A stretch of 64,000 bases of DNA from Ginsengibacter hankyongi (GTDB taxonomy: Bacteria; Bacteroidota; Bacteroidia; Chitinophagales; Chitinophagaceae): positions 496,001-560,000 of the forward strand of contig NZ_VYQF01000002.1 in assembly GCF_008710285.1 (NCBI RefSeq), given 5' to 3'. Numbering within the stretch: the first letter of the stretch is position 1; each line of letters starts with the position of its first letter. The translations under genes were made by a program, and so were the position numbers. Positions 47,928 to 56,605 of the stretch are shown here, one piece after another. The notes below the pieces were generated by a model that saw only the letters and a list, made by a program, of their open reading frames with translations, was not told the origin of the DNA and ran no database searches.

Positions 47928-48051
47928 ATATCAATATTTTTAAAAGTGATTAATCTTATTTTAGTCAAGAGTTCAGTTGTAAGCACATAGGCCAAATGGC
48001 AGATCATTTTTGTAAAAAGAAGATTCAGAAAAGATTTCTCCGATCCCGGGC

Positions 48052-49314
48052 CTATCGGTGGAGCTGAAGTGTTTTAGCTGAATCTTTGGATTTGGAAGTA
48101 AATTCGATCATGGAACAACCGGTTTCTCTTAAGGAACGAATGTTTTTTTCCAGGATGGTGGAGGATGCCGGGAATAACTTTTTTTTATTGAATGGGCAAG
48201 CATGTACAAACCCATCGGCATCAATATAAACAAAATGAAGTCCGCTTGCGGGGCACCCGTTATGCCTTTTTATCATGGCCGGATAACTGGCAATCGGGTA
48301 TCCGGAATAAGAAGCATCGAAATTTAAGCGGTAAAAAAAATGTTCCAGGAGTTCTTTGTTCTTTTTATTGAGAGCTACATTCTTTTGCCGGTAATGCCCC
48401 ACCGCTTCTGGTTCCAGGAATTGAATGAATGATGCTCCTGCTTCCCGGCAAACACTGGCGTAAGACTCCAGGTTATTCATCGATATGAATTCATTAGTTG
48501 CGCAGCAGGAAAATGCAAGTAACAACCCGCTGTCAACAACATGTTGTGCGGACTGCAAGGCTCTTTGGTAAGAACCCCGAATACCCCTGAATTGATCATG
48601 TCTTTCCTGCTCATGATGATCAAGACTGATAATGACGCCTGTCATTCCATGTTCTTTTAATCGTGCAGCCTTTTCAGCAGATAAATTATACCCGTTGGTA
48701 AATACCCAAAAGTCAATTCCTTCAGGAACAGAATCGAGTATAAAAAGAATATCGTCCAGTCTGTTCAGTGGTTCTCCACCACTGAGATGTACCTGCGAAA
48801 TGCCCATATGATGAAAACGCCTTATGATTGTAACAAGGTCATAAGCAGATAAGCTATCCTTCCTGTTCAGATTTTCCCATTCAACGCAATGTTCACATTG
48901 AAACCCACATTTATTCGTAATTGCAAAAACAACTGAAAACAATGAAATGTCCGGGCTTTGGGAAACTAAATTAAATGAATGATGTATGCCGCGGTTGAAA
49001 GCCTTCGAAGGCCAACCCGGGGTATGTAAATTCATATAATATTTATTAGCCCTTTTGGCAATTTTTGGATGTGTAGTTTTAAACTGGTCCCTTGTATTAA
49101 TAACTTTCGCTGCGAGATGAAAGGCCCTCCATGGATTTTTGTATCGCAATAGTGCAAGCCATACAACGTTCATCCCTATTAGCAGGCTTGCAAGTCGGTA
49201 TTCCAACCCGGCTACAATTTTATTGTTCTTAGTTTTGTTAGAAGAAAATTTGTTAGAAGCATTCTTATTTACGCCCGGCTTTTTCATCTTGAAAGTTTTG
49301 CAACGAAAATTCAT
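48052..49314 (-). CDS. Radical SAM protein with SPASM-like C-terminus
   Basis: A 420-residue radical SAM enzyme. The cluster motif is CGFQCEHC (C-x3-C-x2-C, about residues 136-143), followed by LSGGEPL (SAM contact) and VFTNGYNLS. The C-terminal part has GCPASG and VHACPF, two Cys sites resembling a reduced SPASM/twitch domain that holds an auxiliary cluster. About 100 basic residues precede the core and include a hydrophobic patch (LASLLIGMNVVWLALL), suggesting membrane association. I use the ATG at 49314. SPASM proteins commonly modify peptides; no clear precursor peptide gene is seen beside it. The neighbouring lipoprotein and Lgt-like fusion make lipid or lipoprotein targets possible. Confidence 0.85.
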   Translation of the reverse strand: MNFRCKTFKMKKPGVNKNASNKFSSNKTKNNKIVAGLEYRLASLLIGMNVVWLALLRYKNPWRAFHLAAKVINTRDQFKTTHPKIAKRANKYYMNLHTPGWPSKAFNRGIHHSFNLVSQSPDISLFSVVFAITNKCGFQCEHCVEWENLNRKDSLSAYDLVTIIRRFHHMGISQVHLSGGEPLNRLDDILFILDSVPEGIDFWVFTNGYNLSAEKAARLKEHGMTGVIISLDHHEQERHDQFRGIRGSYQRALQSAQHVVDSGLLLAFSCCATNEFISMNNLESYASVCREAGASFIQFLEPEAVGHYRQKNVALNKKNKELLEHFFYRLNFDASYSGYPIASYPAMIKRHNGCPASGLHFVYIDADGFVHACPFNKKKLFPASSTILEKNIRSLRETGCSMIEFTSKSKDSAKTLQLHR

Positions 49315-49666
49315 CACACATCATTCAACCTAAGCTGGTGGTCAATATTACCATCCCACCTATCCGCTTTAACCGCCCGCAATTTTGTGCAATTTTGTGA
49401 TATTTTTTTTATGTTTCAATGACCAAATCACTATAAAAAGATGATACAAGTCATATTAATGGTTACATTCTCTGTTGAAACCGGGAACTGCTGGAAGAGA
49501 AATGTGAAGTAGAAGAATTGAAAATGTCCAACCGGAATCATCAGATGCACTCACATTTGTCAGTAATGATAAAAAGTTTTTTTAGCGTCTTTGAGAAATT
49601 AACTTCTTTATATACCAATTTCATTCCTTTGAATTACTGCAAATTTAAATTTCAAAAAAAATTAAT
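49315..49666. other. Intergenic region between radical SAM gene and UpxY remnant
   Basis: About 350 bases without a convincing gene. A 72-codon frame at 49518-49736 has no family features and overlaps the UpxY remnant in another frame. The stretch probably contained the leader and promoter of the antiterminator gene and the promoter of the radical SAM gene. I see no hairpin or box that I can defend. Confidence 0.4.
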
Positions 49667-50143
49667 ATGCAGAAGAACTGGTACGCAGTATATACGAAAC
49701 CTCACTGCGAAAAGAAAGTCTCACTTTTACTGGTAAAAAGAGGAATTGAAAATTTTTACCCTGTTAATTAACATAAGTCTCATACTTTTTATACGAAGAT
49801 TCTACATGAACCTTTATTTAAATCTTATGTCTTTGTAAGAACTACCAGGCATGATATTATCAATCTGAGTAAAAAAACAGACTGTATTTTAAGCCTTCTT
49901 TATTTTATGAATGAGCCTGCAATAATCGATGGGGATGAAATAAATGAATTAAAGGATTCTCAAAAAATCACAGGGAACTTAAGCTCGAAAAACTATATAT
50001 GAACTTAAAAGGTGTTCAAAATAGTAGTGATGCTGTCACATATAGGATGGATGGGAAAAATTTGATTATAAAAAACAGGGTAATCAAAGTTAACTTGCCA
50101 TCCATTGGTTATACTATGGTTGCAAAAACTGAAGACAAAATAT
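49667..50143 (+). pseudogene. Decayed UpxY/NusG-type antiterminator
   Basis: From the ATG at 49667 the frame reads MQKNWYAVYTKPHCEKKV, then GIENFYPVN, the exact opening of UpxY-type NusG paralogues. A TAA at 49769 interrupts it at codon 35. In the same frame the homology continues with HEPLFKSYVFVRTTRHDI and FMNEPAIIDGDEI. A frameshift near 49990 then moves to another frame, where the KOW-type end appears: KNRVIKVNLPSIGYTMVAK. The segment between is shortened. An intact gene would bind RNA polymerase and let it read through a long operon, typically capsule or surface-polysaccharide genes. The nonsense codon, frameshift and loss make it non-functional. Confidence 0.85.
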
Positions 50144-50516
50144 TATGGGTAGAGAAATATTCTTTAGCAATAAGGAGTTTCTGGTACAATCATAAATTGA
50201 ATTATTCGGAACTTTGTATCCCCATCGGGCTTCCAACAATAATATGCAAATATCACTGAATCGTTTTACCAAAAGGCATTAAAGAAATTTCTACCAGCGT
50301 AAAATGCTGGCGTGCAAATGGGATACTGCTAATGGTAATAAATAAAATAATACCGAAGAAAATATGAACCAGCGCAGGGCAACCCGCAGCACGACGGCCA
50401 GATGGTACTGCAGAATAAATTAAGGCAGTTACTAATTTGAGCCGCGTATTTCCGGATCTAAATCATTTCTCTTTTCTACTTATCTTACATACCCTTTCTC
50501 CTCTAAAGCTCTGCTC
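50144..50516. other. Gene-free stretch between UpxY remnant and ggt
   Basis: About 370 bases. The frame of the UpxY C-terminal end continues to 50259 without further family similarity. After that I see no gene, hairpin or repeat. The operon an UpxY protein would normally control is missing here, which suits a deletion scar, but no end point can be fixed. Confidence 0.4.
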
Positions 50517-52232
50517 ATGAAAAAAAATATCTTCTTTTGTTCGTTGCTGATACTGCTATCTTTTTTCTTTTGTTCATTTTTACAGGCCCAGGACAGGCTT
50601 ACAGGAAAATCTTTTGCCACCCGTTCGGTTGTTATGGCGCAACACGGCATGGCCTGTACCAGTCAGCCACTTGCAACGGCAGCTGCCATTGATGTTTTAA
50701 AAAAAGGCGGAAACGCAATTGATGCTGCTGTTGCTGCGAATGCTGTGCTGGGCGTTACGGATCCTGAAATGAACGGAATTGGCGGTGATCTTTTTGCAAT
50801 TGTATATGATGCCAAAACAAAAAAATTATATGGGTTAAATGCTTCGGGCCGATCACCCTATAATCTTACGCTTGACATATTAAAGCAAAACGGAAAACAA
50901 TTTATTCCCTTCAGCGGACCATTGCCTGTATCTGTTCCCGGCTGCGTGGATGGCTGGTTTCAGTTGCATGGGAAGTTTGGAAAATTACCAATGACAGATA
51001 TTCTTTCTTACGCAATCAATTATGCCCGCAACGGTTTTCCTGTTGCAGATGAAGCAGCTTTCGAGTACGCCCACCTGAAAGATTTGTATGGAAAAAATCC
51101 GAATGTGCAACGGGTATTTATGCCAAATGGTGCTGCACCAAAACGCGGAGAAGTTTTTAAAAATCCACAACTGGCCAATTCACTTGAAAAAATTGCCATT
51201 GGCGGAAGAGATGTTTTTTACAAAGGCAATATTGCTAAAACAATTGATGGGTTTATGAAGAAGAATGGTGGATATCTTTCCTATAAAGATCTTGCTGATC
51301 ATAAATCAGAATGGTTAGATCCTGTATCAACAACCTATCGCGGCTACCGTGTTTGGGAACTACCTCCAAATGGGCAGGGCATTACAGTATTGCAGATGCT
51401 GAACATCCTGGAAAATTTCGATTTCAGTAAAGTACCTTTTGGAAGCGCTGAACATATTCATCTTTTTACAGAAGCAAAAAGACTGGCATATGAGGACCGT
51501 GCAAAGTATTATGCCGATCCGGCTTTTGCAAAAATTCCTGTTGATGAACTTATTTCAAAAAGTTATGGCATCGAAAGAGCCAAACTGATAAATATGCAAA
51601 AGGCATCACCCTATTTTACCGCCGGGGATGATAAAGCTTTGAAAGGCGGTGAAACAGTTTATTTAACTGTTGCAGATGATGAAGGAAATATGGTATCACT
51701 CATTCAAAGCAACTTTGCTGCATTTGGTTCGGGTATGGTACCCGACAGTCTTGGTTTCTTTTTACAAAATCGCGGGTATTTGTTTTCATTGCAGGAAGGG
51801 CAGAATAATACTTATGCGCCACATAAACGTCCTTTCCATACCATCATTCCCGCATTCGTTACAAAAGATAATCAGCCCTATATGAGCTTTGGTGTTATGG
51901 GTGGCGGCTTTCAGCCGGAAGGGCAGGTGCAGGTGCTAATGAACATTATCGATTTTGGGATGACCATACAAGAGGCAGGGGATGCCCCAAGAATAGAACA
52001 TGAAGGTTCTTCAGAGCCGACAGGAAAAGCCAGTGAAGGTGTCGGTACTATTTATCTTGAGTCAGGCTTTTCTCCCGAATCAATCCGGTCTTTATTGCAA
52101 ATGGGATATAAAGTTGCAGCAGGAACCCCCGGAGAATTTGGTGGATACCAATGCATAAAATTCGATGCAAAACAACATGTATATCATGGTGCATCAGATC
52201 CCCGCAAAGATGGGATGGCTGCAGGATATTAA
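50517..52232 (+). CDS. ggt: Gamma-glutamyltransferase, YwrD-like
   Basis: A 571-residue exported gamma-glutamyltransferase (signal MKKNIFFCSLLILLSFFFCSFLQAQ). It is made as a precursor that self-cleaves before a Thr. Here the region reads GGETVYLTVADDEGNMVSL; the Thr fits the nucleophile, but the following T-H of classical Ggt is V-Y, as in the YwrD-like subgroup. NGIGGDLFAIV, an N-terminal GMACTSQPLAT and a C-terminal GGGFQPEGQVQVLMNI (the oxyanion GG region) are conserved. It would split gamma-glutamyl bonds such as those of glutathione in the periplasm. Confidence 0.92.
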   Translation: MKKNIFFCSLLILLSFFFCSFLQAQDRLTGKSFATRSVVMAQHGMACTSQPLATAAAIDVLKKGGNAIDAAVAANAVLGVTDPEMNGIGGDLFAIVYDAKTKKLYGLNASGRSPYNLTLDILKQNGKQFIPFSGPLPVSVPGCVDGWFQLHGKFGKLPMTDILSYAINYARNGFPVADEAAFEYAHLKDLYGKNPNVQRVFMPNGAAPKRGEVFKNPQLANSLEKIAIGGRDVFYKGNIAKTIDGFMKKNGGYLSYKDLADHKSEWLDPVSTTYRGYRVWELPPNGQGITVLQMLNILENFDFSKVPFGSAEHIHLFTEAKRLAYEDRAKYYADPAFAKIPVDELISKSYGIERAKLINMQKASPYFTAGDDKALKGGETVYLTVADDEGNMVSLIQSNFAAFGSGMVPDSLGFFLQNRGYLFSLQEGQNNTYAPHKRPFHTIIPAFVTKDNQPYMSFGVMGGGFQPEGQVQVLMNIIDFGMTIQEAGDAPRIEHEGSSEPTGKASEGVGTIYLESGFSPESIRSLLQMGYKVAAGTPGEFGGYQCIKFDAKQHVYHGASDPRKDGMAAGY

Positions 52233-53083
52233 TTAAACCGGTCGAGTCCTGTTATTTTTTTATATGGTGTTCTGAAAAAATTATTTACCACGTCGTTAAA
52301 TTGGTTTTTATAGTCAATAGTTATTGAATTTCCGGCACCGGGTACAATCCATAAATATGAGTTAGGAATAGCTTCCGATATGAGTAATGTATGCTTTGTG
52401 AGAACGATATCATTATCCCCACCGATAACCAATACAGGACACTGAATTTTTTTTAACTGCTCAGTAGTTATATGAGGGGCATATGATAATAAATGTGCCA
52501 CCTTATGCCTGTTTTTATTTTCTGGTGTCTGCTTAAGCTTACTGAATGATTCGTTATACTGTAATGCCCAATCATGTGCAGTCGCGTCTATGGCGCTGGT
52601 ATCCGAAGATAAGCGTGCACCACACACTGCAAGCTTTTTCACTTTACCCGGATGCCGCATCGCCAGCAATAGACCATTTATTGCACCGTCATTCCATCCA
52701 ATAATATAACATGACTGGAGGTGTAGAGTATCCAAAAGGGAATTAAAGTCGTCGGCCATCATTTCATAACTTAACGAATCACCCATATCTATAGATTTTC
52801 CCTGCGCCCTGCTATCTGCAACAATCACTTTATAATTTTTAGCAAAGAAGGGCACCTGGTACATGAAGTTACTTATAGAGCCTCCATTACCATGAATTAA
52901 AAGCAACGGTTCCCCTACCCCATAAACTTCATAGTACATATTGAAGCCTCTTATTTTGATATATCGTCCTGCTTTTTCATTATCCCCTATTTTTGAAGTA
53001 TCTATTGAAGCGTATTGCGCAGAAACAAAGACAACATCCAGGGTGGCGATTAATAGAAGAAGTAATGCTTTCGTGGTTTTCAT
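52229..53083 (-). CDS. Exported alpha/beta hydrolase
   Basis: A 284-residue exported hydrolase (signal MKTTKALLLLLIATLDVVFVSAQ from the ATG at 53083). LLIHGNGGSISNF is the oxyanion region, YIIGWNDGAINGLLLA the nucleophile elbow with Asp in place of Ser (G-W-N-D-G), VIGGDNDIVL the acid region; the usual His near the C-terminus is not obvious (VPGAGNSITID). An Asp nucleophile is the rule in haloalkane dehalogenase and epoxide hydrolase relatives, but the incomplete triad makes catalysis uncertain. Its end overlaps the ggt end by 4 bases. Confidence 0.8.
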   Translation of the reverse strand: MKTTKALLLLLIATLDVVFVSAQYASIDTSKIGDNEKAGRYIKIRGFNMYYEVYGVGEPLLLIHGNGGSISNFMYQVPFFAKNYKVIVADSRAQGKSIDMGDSLSYEMMADDFNSLLDTLHLQSCYIIGWNDGAINGLLLAMRHPGKVKKLAVCGARLSSDTSAIDATAHDWALQYNESFSKLKQTPENKNRHKVAHLLSYAPHITTEQLKKIQCPVLVIGGDNDIVLTKHTLLISEAIPNSYLWIVPGAGNSITIDYKNQFNDVVNNFFRTPYKKITGLDRFN

Positions 53084-53332
53084 GCTGCAAATAAACATAA
53101 GAATTCGCTAATGCTGTGTATAAATATTAAATTTATGAATGACCAATTATTGATATCATTTTGTCTATAATCCGCCCACAATTGTTACGGCGCTTCCCCT
53201 GCCCCGTGTAAACTATTTATTCAAGATAACTAACGCAACAGCATACCCGTAAAAAGATCGTCGTATTGCCAGCATACAAATAAAAACATTACGACAGCGA
53301 CAGGTTATCTGCCGCTGCCTTAATTTTGCGGG

Positions 53333-54367
53333 ATGGAATTAGGTATCAGCACTTTTGTAGAATTAACCCCCGATCCTTTAACAGGCAAAACTATCAGTCC
53401 TTATCAACGTATTAAAAACCTGATGGAGGAGGTGGAACTTGCGGACCAGTTGGGGCTGGATGTATTCGCTATCGGAGAGCATCACCGCCCGGATTTTCTC
53501 GTTTCATCACCTGCAACTTTACTAGCGGCAGCGGCAGTTAAAACAAAGAATATTCGATTGTCCAGCGCCGTTAGTGTGTTAAGCTCAGATGACCCGGTAA
53601 GGGTCTTTCAGCAATTTGCAATGGTTGACCTGCTTTCGGGCGGAAGAGCCGAAATCATGGCTGGCCGCGGATCTTTTATCGAATCATTCCCACTTTTTGG
53701 ATACGATCTAGAAGATTATGACACTCTTTTTGATGAAAAGCTGAAACTATTGCTTGCCATTAATGAAAATGAAAAAGTAACCTGGAAGGGAAAACACCGT
53801 GCGCCGCTTCATGAACTCGGCGTCTATCCAAGGCCGTATCAACAGCATTTACCCGTTTGGGTTGCCATAGGTGGTACGCCTTCCTCTGTATTGCGTGCAG
53901 CCTCGCTGGGATTGCCGCTTACTATTGCCATTATTGGCGGAATGCCGCGGCAATTTGTTGAGCTCACCAAGTATTATCAAAATGAATATATAAAAGCCGG
54001 GCACGACATAACCAGGCTTCAACTCTGCATCAACTCGCATGCATATATTGCAGATGACAGCCAGCAGGCGGCCAATGAATTTTTCCCGGTGTATGCCGCT
54101 GTAATGAGTAAAATAGGCCGCGAACGTGGCTGGCCGCCGACCACCCGCGAGCAGTTTGAATTTATGAGAAATCCTGAAGGGGCTTTACTCGTTGGAAGCC
54201 CGCAGCAGGTGATTGATAAAATATTATATGAACATGAATTGTTTGGCAACACACGCTTTATGGTTCAGTTCAGCGTGGGCACACTGCCCCATAATCAAAT
54301 GATGCATGCTATAGAGTTATTTGGAAATGTAGTGGCGCCGGCTGTACGTAAACATTTGGGCAAATGA
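53333..54367 (+). CDS. LLM-class flavin-dependent oxidoreductase
   Basis: A 344-residue luciferase-like monooxygenase family protein, TIM-barrel type, using FMN or F420. The opening ([15 protein letters not shown]), [32 protein letters not shown] and [25 protein letters not shown] are conserved in the group often annotated as LLM oxidoreductase. Substrate unknown. The start ATG is close to GCGGG. It stands alone. Confidence 0.92.
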   Translation: MELGISTFVELTPDPLTGKTISPYQRIKNLMEEVELADQLGLDVFAIGEHHRPDFLVSSPATLLAAAAVKTKNIRLSSAVSVLSSDDPVRVFQQFAMVDLLSGGRAEIMAGRGSFIESFPLFGYDLEDYDTLFDEKLKLLLAINENEKVTWKGKHRAPLHELGVYPRPYQQHLPVWVAIGGTPSSVLRAASLGLPLTIAIIGGMPRQFVELTKYYQNEYIKAGHDITRLQLCINSHAYIADDSQQAANEFFPVYAAVMSKIGRERGWPPTTREQFEFMRNPEGALLVGSPQQVIDKILYEHELFGNTRFMVQFSVGTLPHNQMMHAIELFGNVVAPAVRKHLGK

Positions 54368-54483
54368 AGGCAGCGATTATAAAATAAATACTCTAATCGA
54401 ATGTAACGGAAAAGATTAAACGCGTTTACATTTTATTTTGCCCTTACTACATTACTGTTAATAATGTCTTCGATAAAATGCAC

Positions 54484-55010
54484 TTAATGTTTGGGGGCTG
54501 AAAGCATTTTCGCGTTAAACTCTTTGGAATTCCCTTTCGGTACGGAAAGCGAGGTCCAATTATTACAAATCATTTTTCCAATAAAAACTATTTGACCAAC
54601 GTGGTAAGGATAATGTGCCAGTTGCCTGTTTATTGCTTCCAGTACGGTGTGGCCTTGGTTGCGGATATAAATTTCTTTTTGTAAATCGGCTGCCGATATA
54701 GAATTTAGGGCGTCAAATAAACAACTCCAGCCTTCATTCCATTTTTCAAGAAGTTCGCTGCGGGTTGTAATATCATTTTCAAATTCAGCATCGCGGTTTC
54801 TTGATTCTTTTCCCCGTCTGTAGTTAAAAAATTAGTCCAGCGGCTAAGCATGTTTCCCCATAGGTGTTTTACAATTGTAGCAATGCTATTACTTTCTTCA
54901 TTAAATTTCCAGAAAAGTTTTTCATCGGGAACCTGCGCAAAAGTTTTCTCTCCGAGCATTTTATAATCCTCAAATCGCTTTTTAACGTCGGCTAAATACT
55001 CATTAGTCAT
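54484..55010 (-). pseudogene. DinB/DUF1572 family gene with frameshift
   Basis: From the ATG at 55010 the frame (MTNEYLADVKKRFEDYK, then ESNSIATIVKHLWGNMLSRWTNFLT) encodes the N-terminal half of a DUF1572/DinB-like four-helix protein. After DGEKNQ, near 54792-54806, homology leaves the frame and continues one frame over as RNRDAEFENDITTRSELLEKWNEGW, through GHTVLEAINRQLAHYPYHVGQIV, to APKH and a TAA at 54484. One missing base explains this. The His residues that form the metal site of DinB-fold proteins occur in both parts. It is a recent single-base event or a sequencing error; the rest is intact. Confidence 0.8.
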
Positions 55011-55131
55011 TGCCTGATTTTATTTAACTACAAAGATAAATGAGTACAGGAAAATGGGTTGGGTATAAACTTACGTGTTTGCCTGCAATATTTGCATTCC
55101 GGAAATGTATTTAACTGCGGTGGTATCATAA

Positions 55132-55917
55132 TCAATTATCGCCTTCTTGGGGAACAATCAACTCTTCAACCCTTTCTTCATTATACTCCACAATAAAATT
55201 ATTGACACCTTCGCCCATAATTATAGAAAAATATTTTTGCTGAATAAGTTCCAGCATATTGAGGAAAAGAAAAATTGCGTGTATGCGATTTTCTGAGATA
55301 TCAAATATTTTTTCAAAAGAAATAGTTCGCTCTTTCTTAACCAGCTCAAGCATATATTTTCTGCTGCCTTCCATGGTATAATCGTATTGCACAACTGTAT
55401 GCACCGGCTGATGCCGCTTATCGTGCAGGCGACTGGCAACTCTCTCAAAAGCTTTCATTAGCTTAAACAAAGAAACGGCTTGTATTTCTGTTCCCTCGCC
55501 AGCTTCTTCGCCAATTTTAGAAAGCTCTTCCTGGATGTTTCCTCGTTTCACCATTAGCAAACGCAATGCTTCCAGCTCGCTCATTTTAACTGCTGCCTCT
55601 TTAAACCTTTTATATTCAAGAATTTTATCTACCAGTTCTTGTCTAGGATCTATTTCATTTCCTTCAGCGTCAAGCTCTTTTCTAGGTAAAAGCATCTTTG
55701 CTTTGATACGCATCAGCGTACTTATAAATAAAATAAATTCACTGCTCAACTCAATATTAAGCGATTCGCTTTTATGGATGTAAACCAAAAATTCGTTGGT
55801 GATTTTTGTAATGGGAATATTGTAAATATCCAGTTCATCTCTTTCAATAAAAAAAAGCAGCAGGTCGAACGGGCCTTCAAACTGTGGCAGTTTTATCTGG
55901 TATATTTCAGTATTCAT
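55132..55917 (-). CDS. scpA: Segregation and condensation protein A
   Basis: A 261-residue ScpA, the kleisin that links SMC with ScpB in the chromosome condensation complex. The conserved N-terminus reads YQIKLPQFEGPFDLLLFFIERDELDIYNIPI, followed by EFILFISTLMRIKAKMLLPR; the C-terminal winged helix ends near ERVEELIVPQ. Length is typical. scpB is not in the window. The gene is read leftward and stands alone between a DUF1572 pseudogene and a terminator cluster. Confidence 0.95.
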   Translation of the reverse strand: MNTEIYQIKLPQFEGPFDLLLFFIERDELDIYNIPITKITNEFLVYIHKSESLNIELSSEFILFISTLMRIKAKMLLPRKELDAEGNEIDPRQELVDKILEYKRFKEAAVKMSELEALRLLMVKRGNIQEELSKIGEEAGEGTEIQAVSLFKLMKAFERVASRLHDKRHQPVHTVVQYDYTMEGSRKYMLELVKKERTISFEKIFDISENRIHAIFLFLNMLELIQQKYFSIIMGEGVNNFIVEYNEERVEELIVPQEGDN

Positions 55918-55954
55918 TTAAATCAATTAATTATTAATACTAGTTATTTATAAA

Positions 55955-56149
55955 TAAAAAAAATCCCGTAGAAAGCCAAGCGGGATCACAAAAATACTTT
56001 AAAATTAATTATGGGTTTGGCCGTGTGTACTTCATCCCATATTATCTTTCTTTACTTACAAGTTTACTTTAGCTCAAACATCTAATCCGGATGTTTGTGT
56101 TCACCCTAAAAAAAATTGTTTGAAGGCACATCAATAAAGAAGTAAAAAA
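55955..56149 (-). ncRNA. Possible small RNA between two leftward terminators
   Basis: Between the mscL terminator and a second leftward terminator lie about 165 bases without a coding frame but with a perfect 8-bp hairpin: CAAACATC (56075-56082) with GATGTTTG (56090-56097), loop 7. A transcript starting after the mscL terminator and stopping at 55963 would be a small structured RNA. No promoter element can be shown; the second hairpin could also just back up mscL termination. Confidence 0.3.
55963..55986 (-). terminator. Leftward Rho-independent terminator
   Basis: ATCCCG (55963-55968) pairs with CGGGAT (55981-55986), loop 12, and on the minus strand a run of seven or more T follows (55956-55963). 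No gene ends directly before it, which is why an RNA gene is considered. Confidence 0.65.
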
Positions 56150-56174
56150 AACCAGGCAAGAGACTACCTGGTTT
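56149..56174 (-). terminator. Terminator after mscL
   Basis: AAACCAGG (56149-56156) pairs with CCTGGTTT (56167-56174), loop 10, with an A-run on the plus strand (T-run in the minus transcript). It lies 26 bases past the mscL stop. Confidence 0.8.
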
Positions 56175-56199
56175 AAGTTTAAAGAAACTAAACTAACGC

Positions 56200-56571
56200 T
56201 TATTTATTTTTTAGTTCATCTCTTATTTCCATTAATAATTTATCAGTAGAAGACGGGCCAGCCGGTTGCGCTTCTTCCTTCTTTTGCATAGAAGCTATTG
56301 CCTTGATGAGTAAAAAGATAACGAATGCAATTACCACAAAATTAATAACCGCAGCTAAAAATTTTCCGTAAGTGACTGCACCCCATTTAAGTTCGGCAAT
56401 ATCCTTAAGTCCTGCCTTATCCAGCACTGGTGTTAGTACCAGGGGTGTAATAATATCTGTAACCAATGACGATACAATAGCTCCAAATGCAGCGCCAATA
56501 ATTACTGCAACGGCGAGGTCCATAACATTGCCTTTCATTGCAAAGGCTTTGAAATCTTTAATAAAGCTCAT
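56200..56571 (-). CDS. mscL: Large-conductance mechanosensitive channel
   Basis: A 123-residue MscL, a pentameric inner-membrane channel that opens under membrane tension to release solutes. The family pattern is complete: MSFIKDFKAFAMKGNVMDLAVAVIIGAAFG (amphipathic helix and TM1 with the Gly/Ala-rich gate), a periplasmic loop, TM2 (INFVVIAFVIFLLIKAI) and a C-terminal helix (DKLLMEIRDELKN). Confidence 0.96.
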   Translation of the reverse strand: MSFIKDFKAFAMKGNVMDLAVAVIIGAAFGAIVSSLVTDIITPLVLTPVLDKAGLKDIAELKWGAVTYGKFLAAVINFVVIAFVIFLLIKAIASMQKKEEAQPAGPSSTDKLLMEIRDELKNK

Positions 56572-56605
56572 AATGTTTGTTTTTAATGATAATATAATAT
56601 CGATA

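Noticed and set aside
49518-49736. 72-codon frame next to the UpxY remnant
   Set aside because: It overlaps the UpxY homology in another frame and resembles no protein family.
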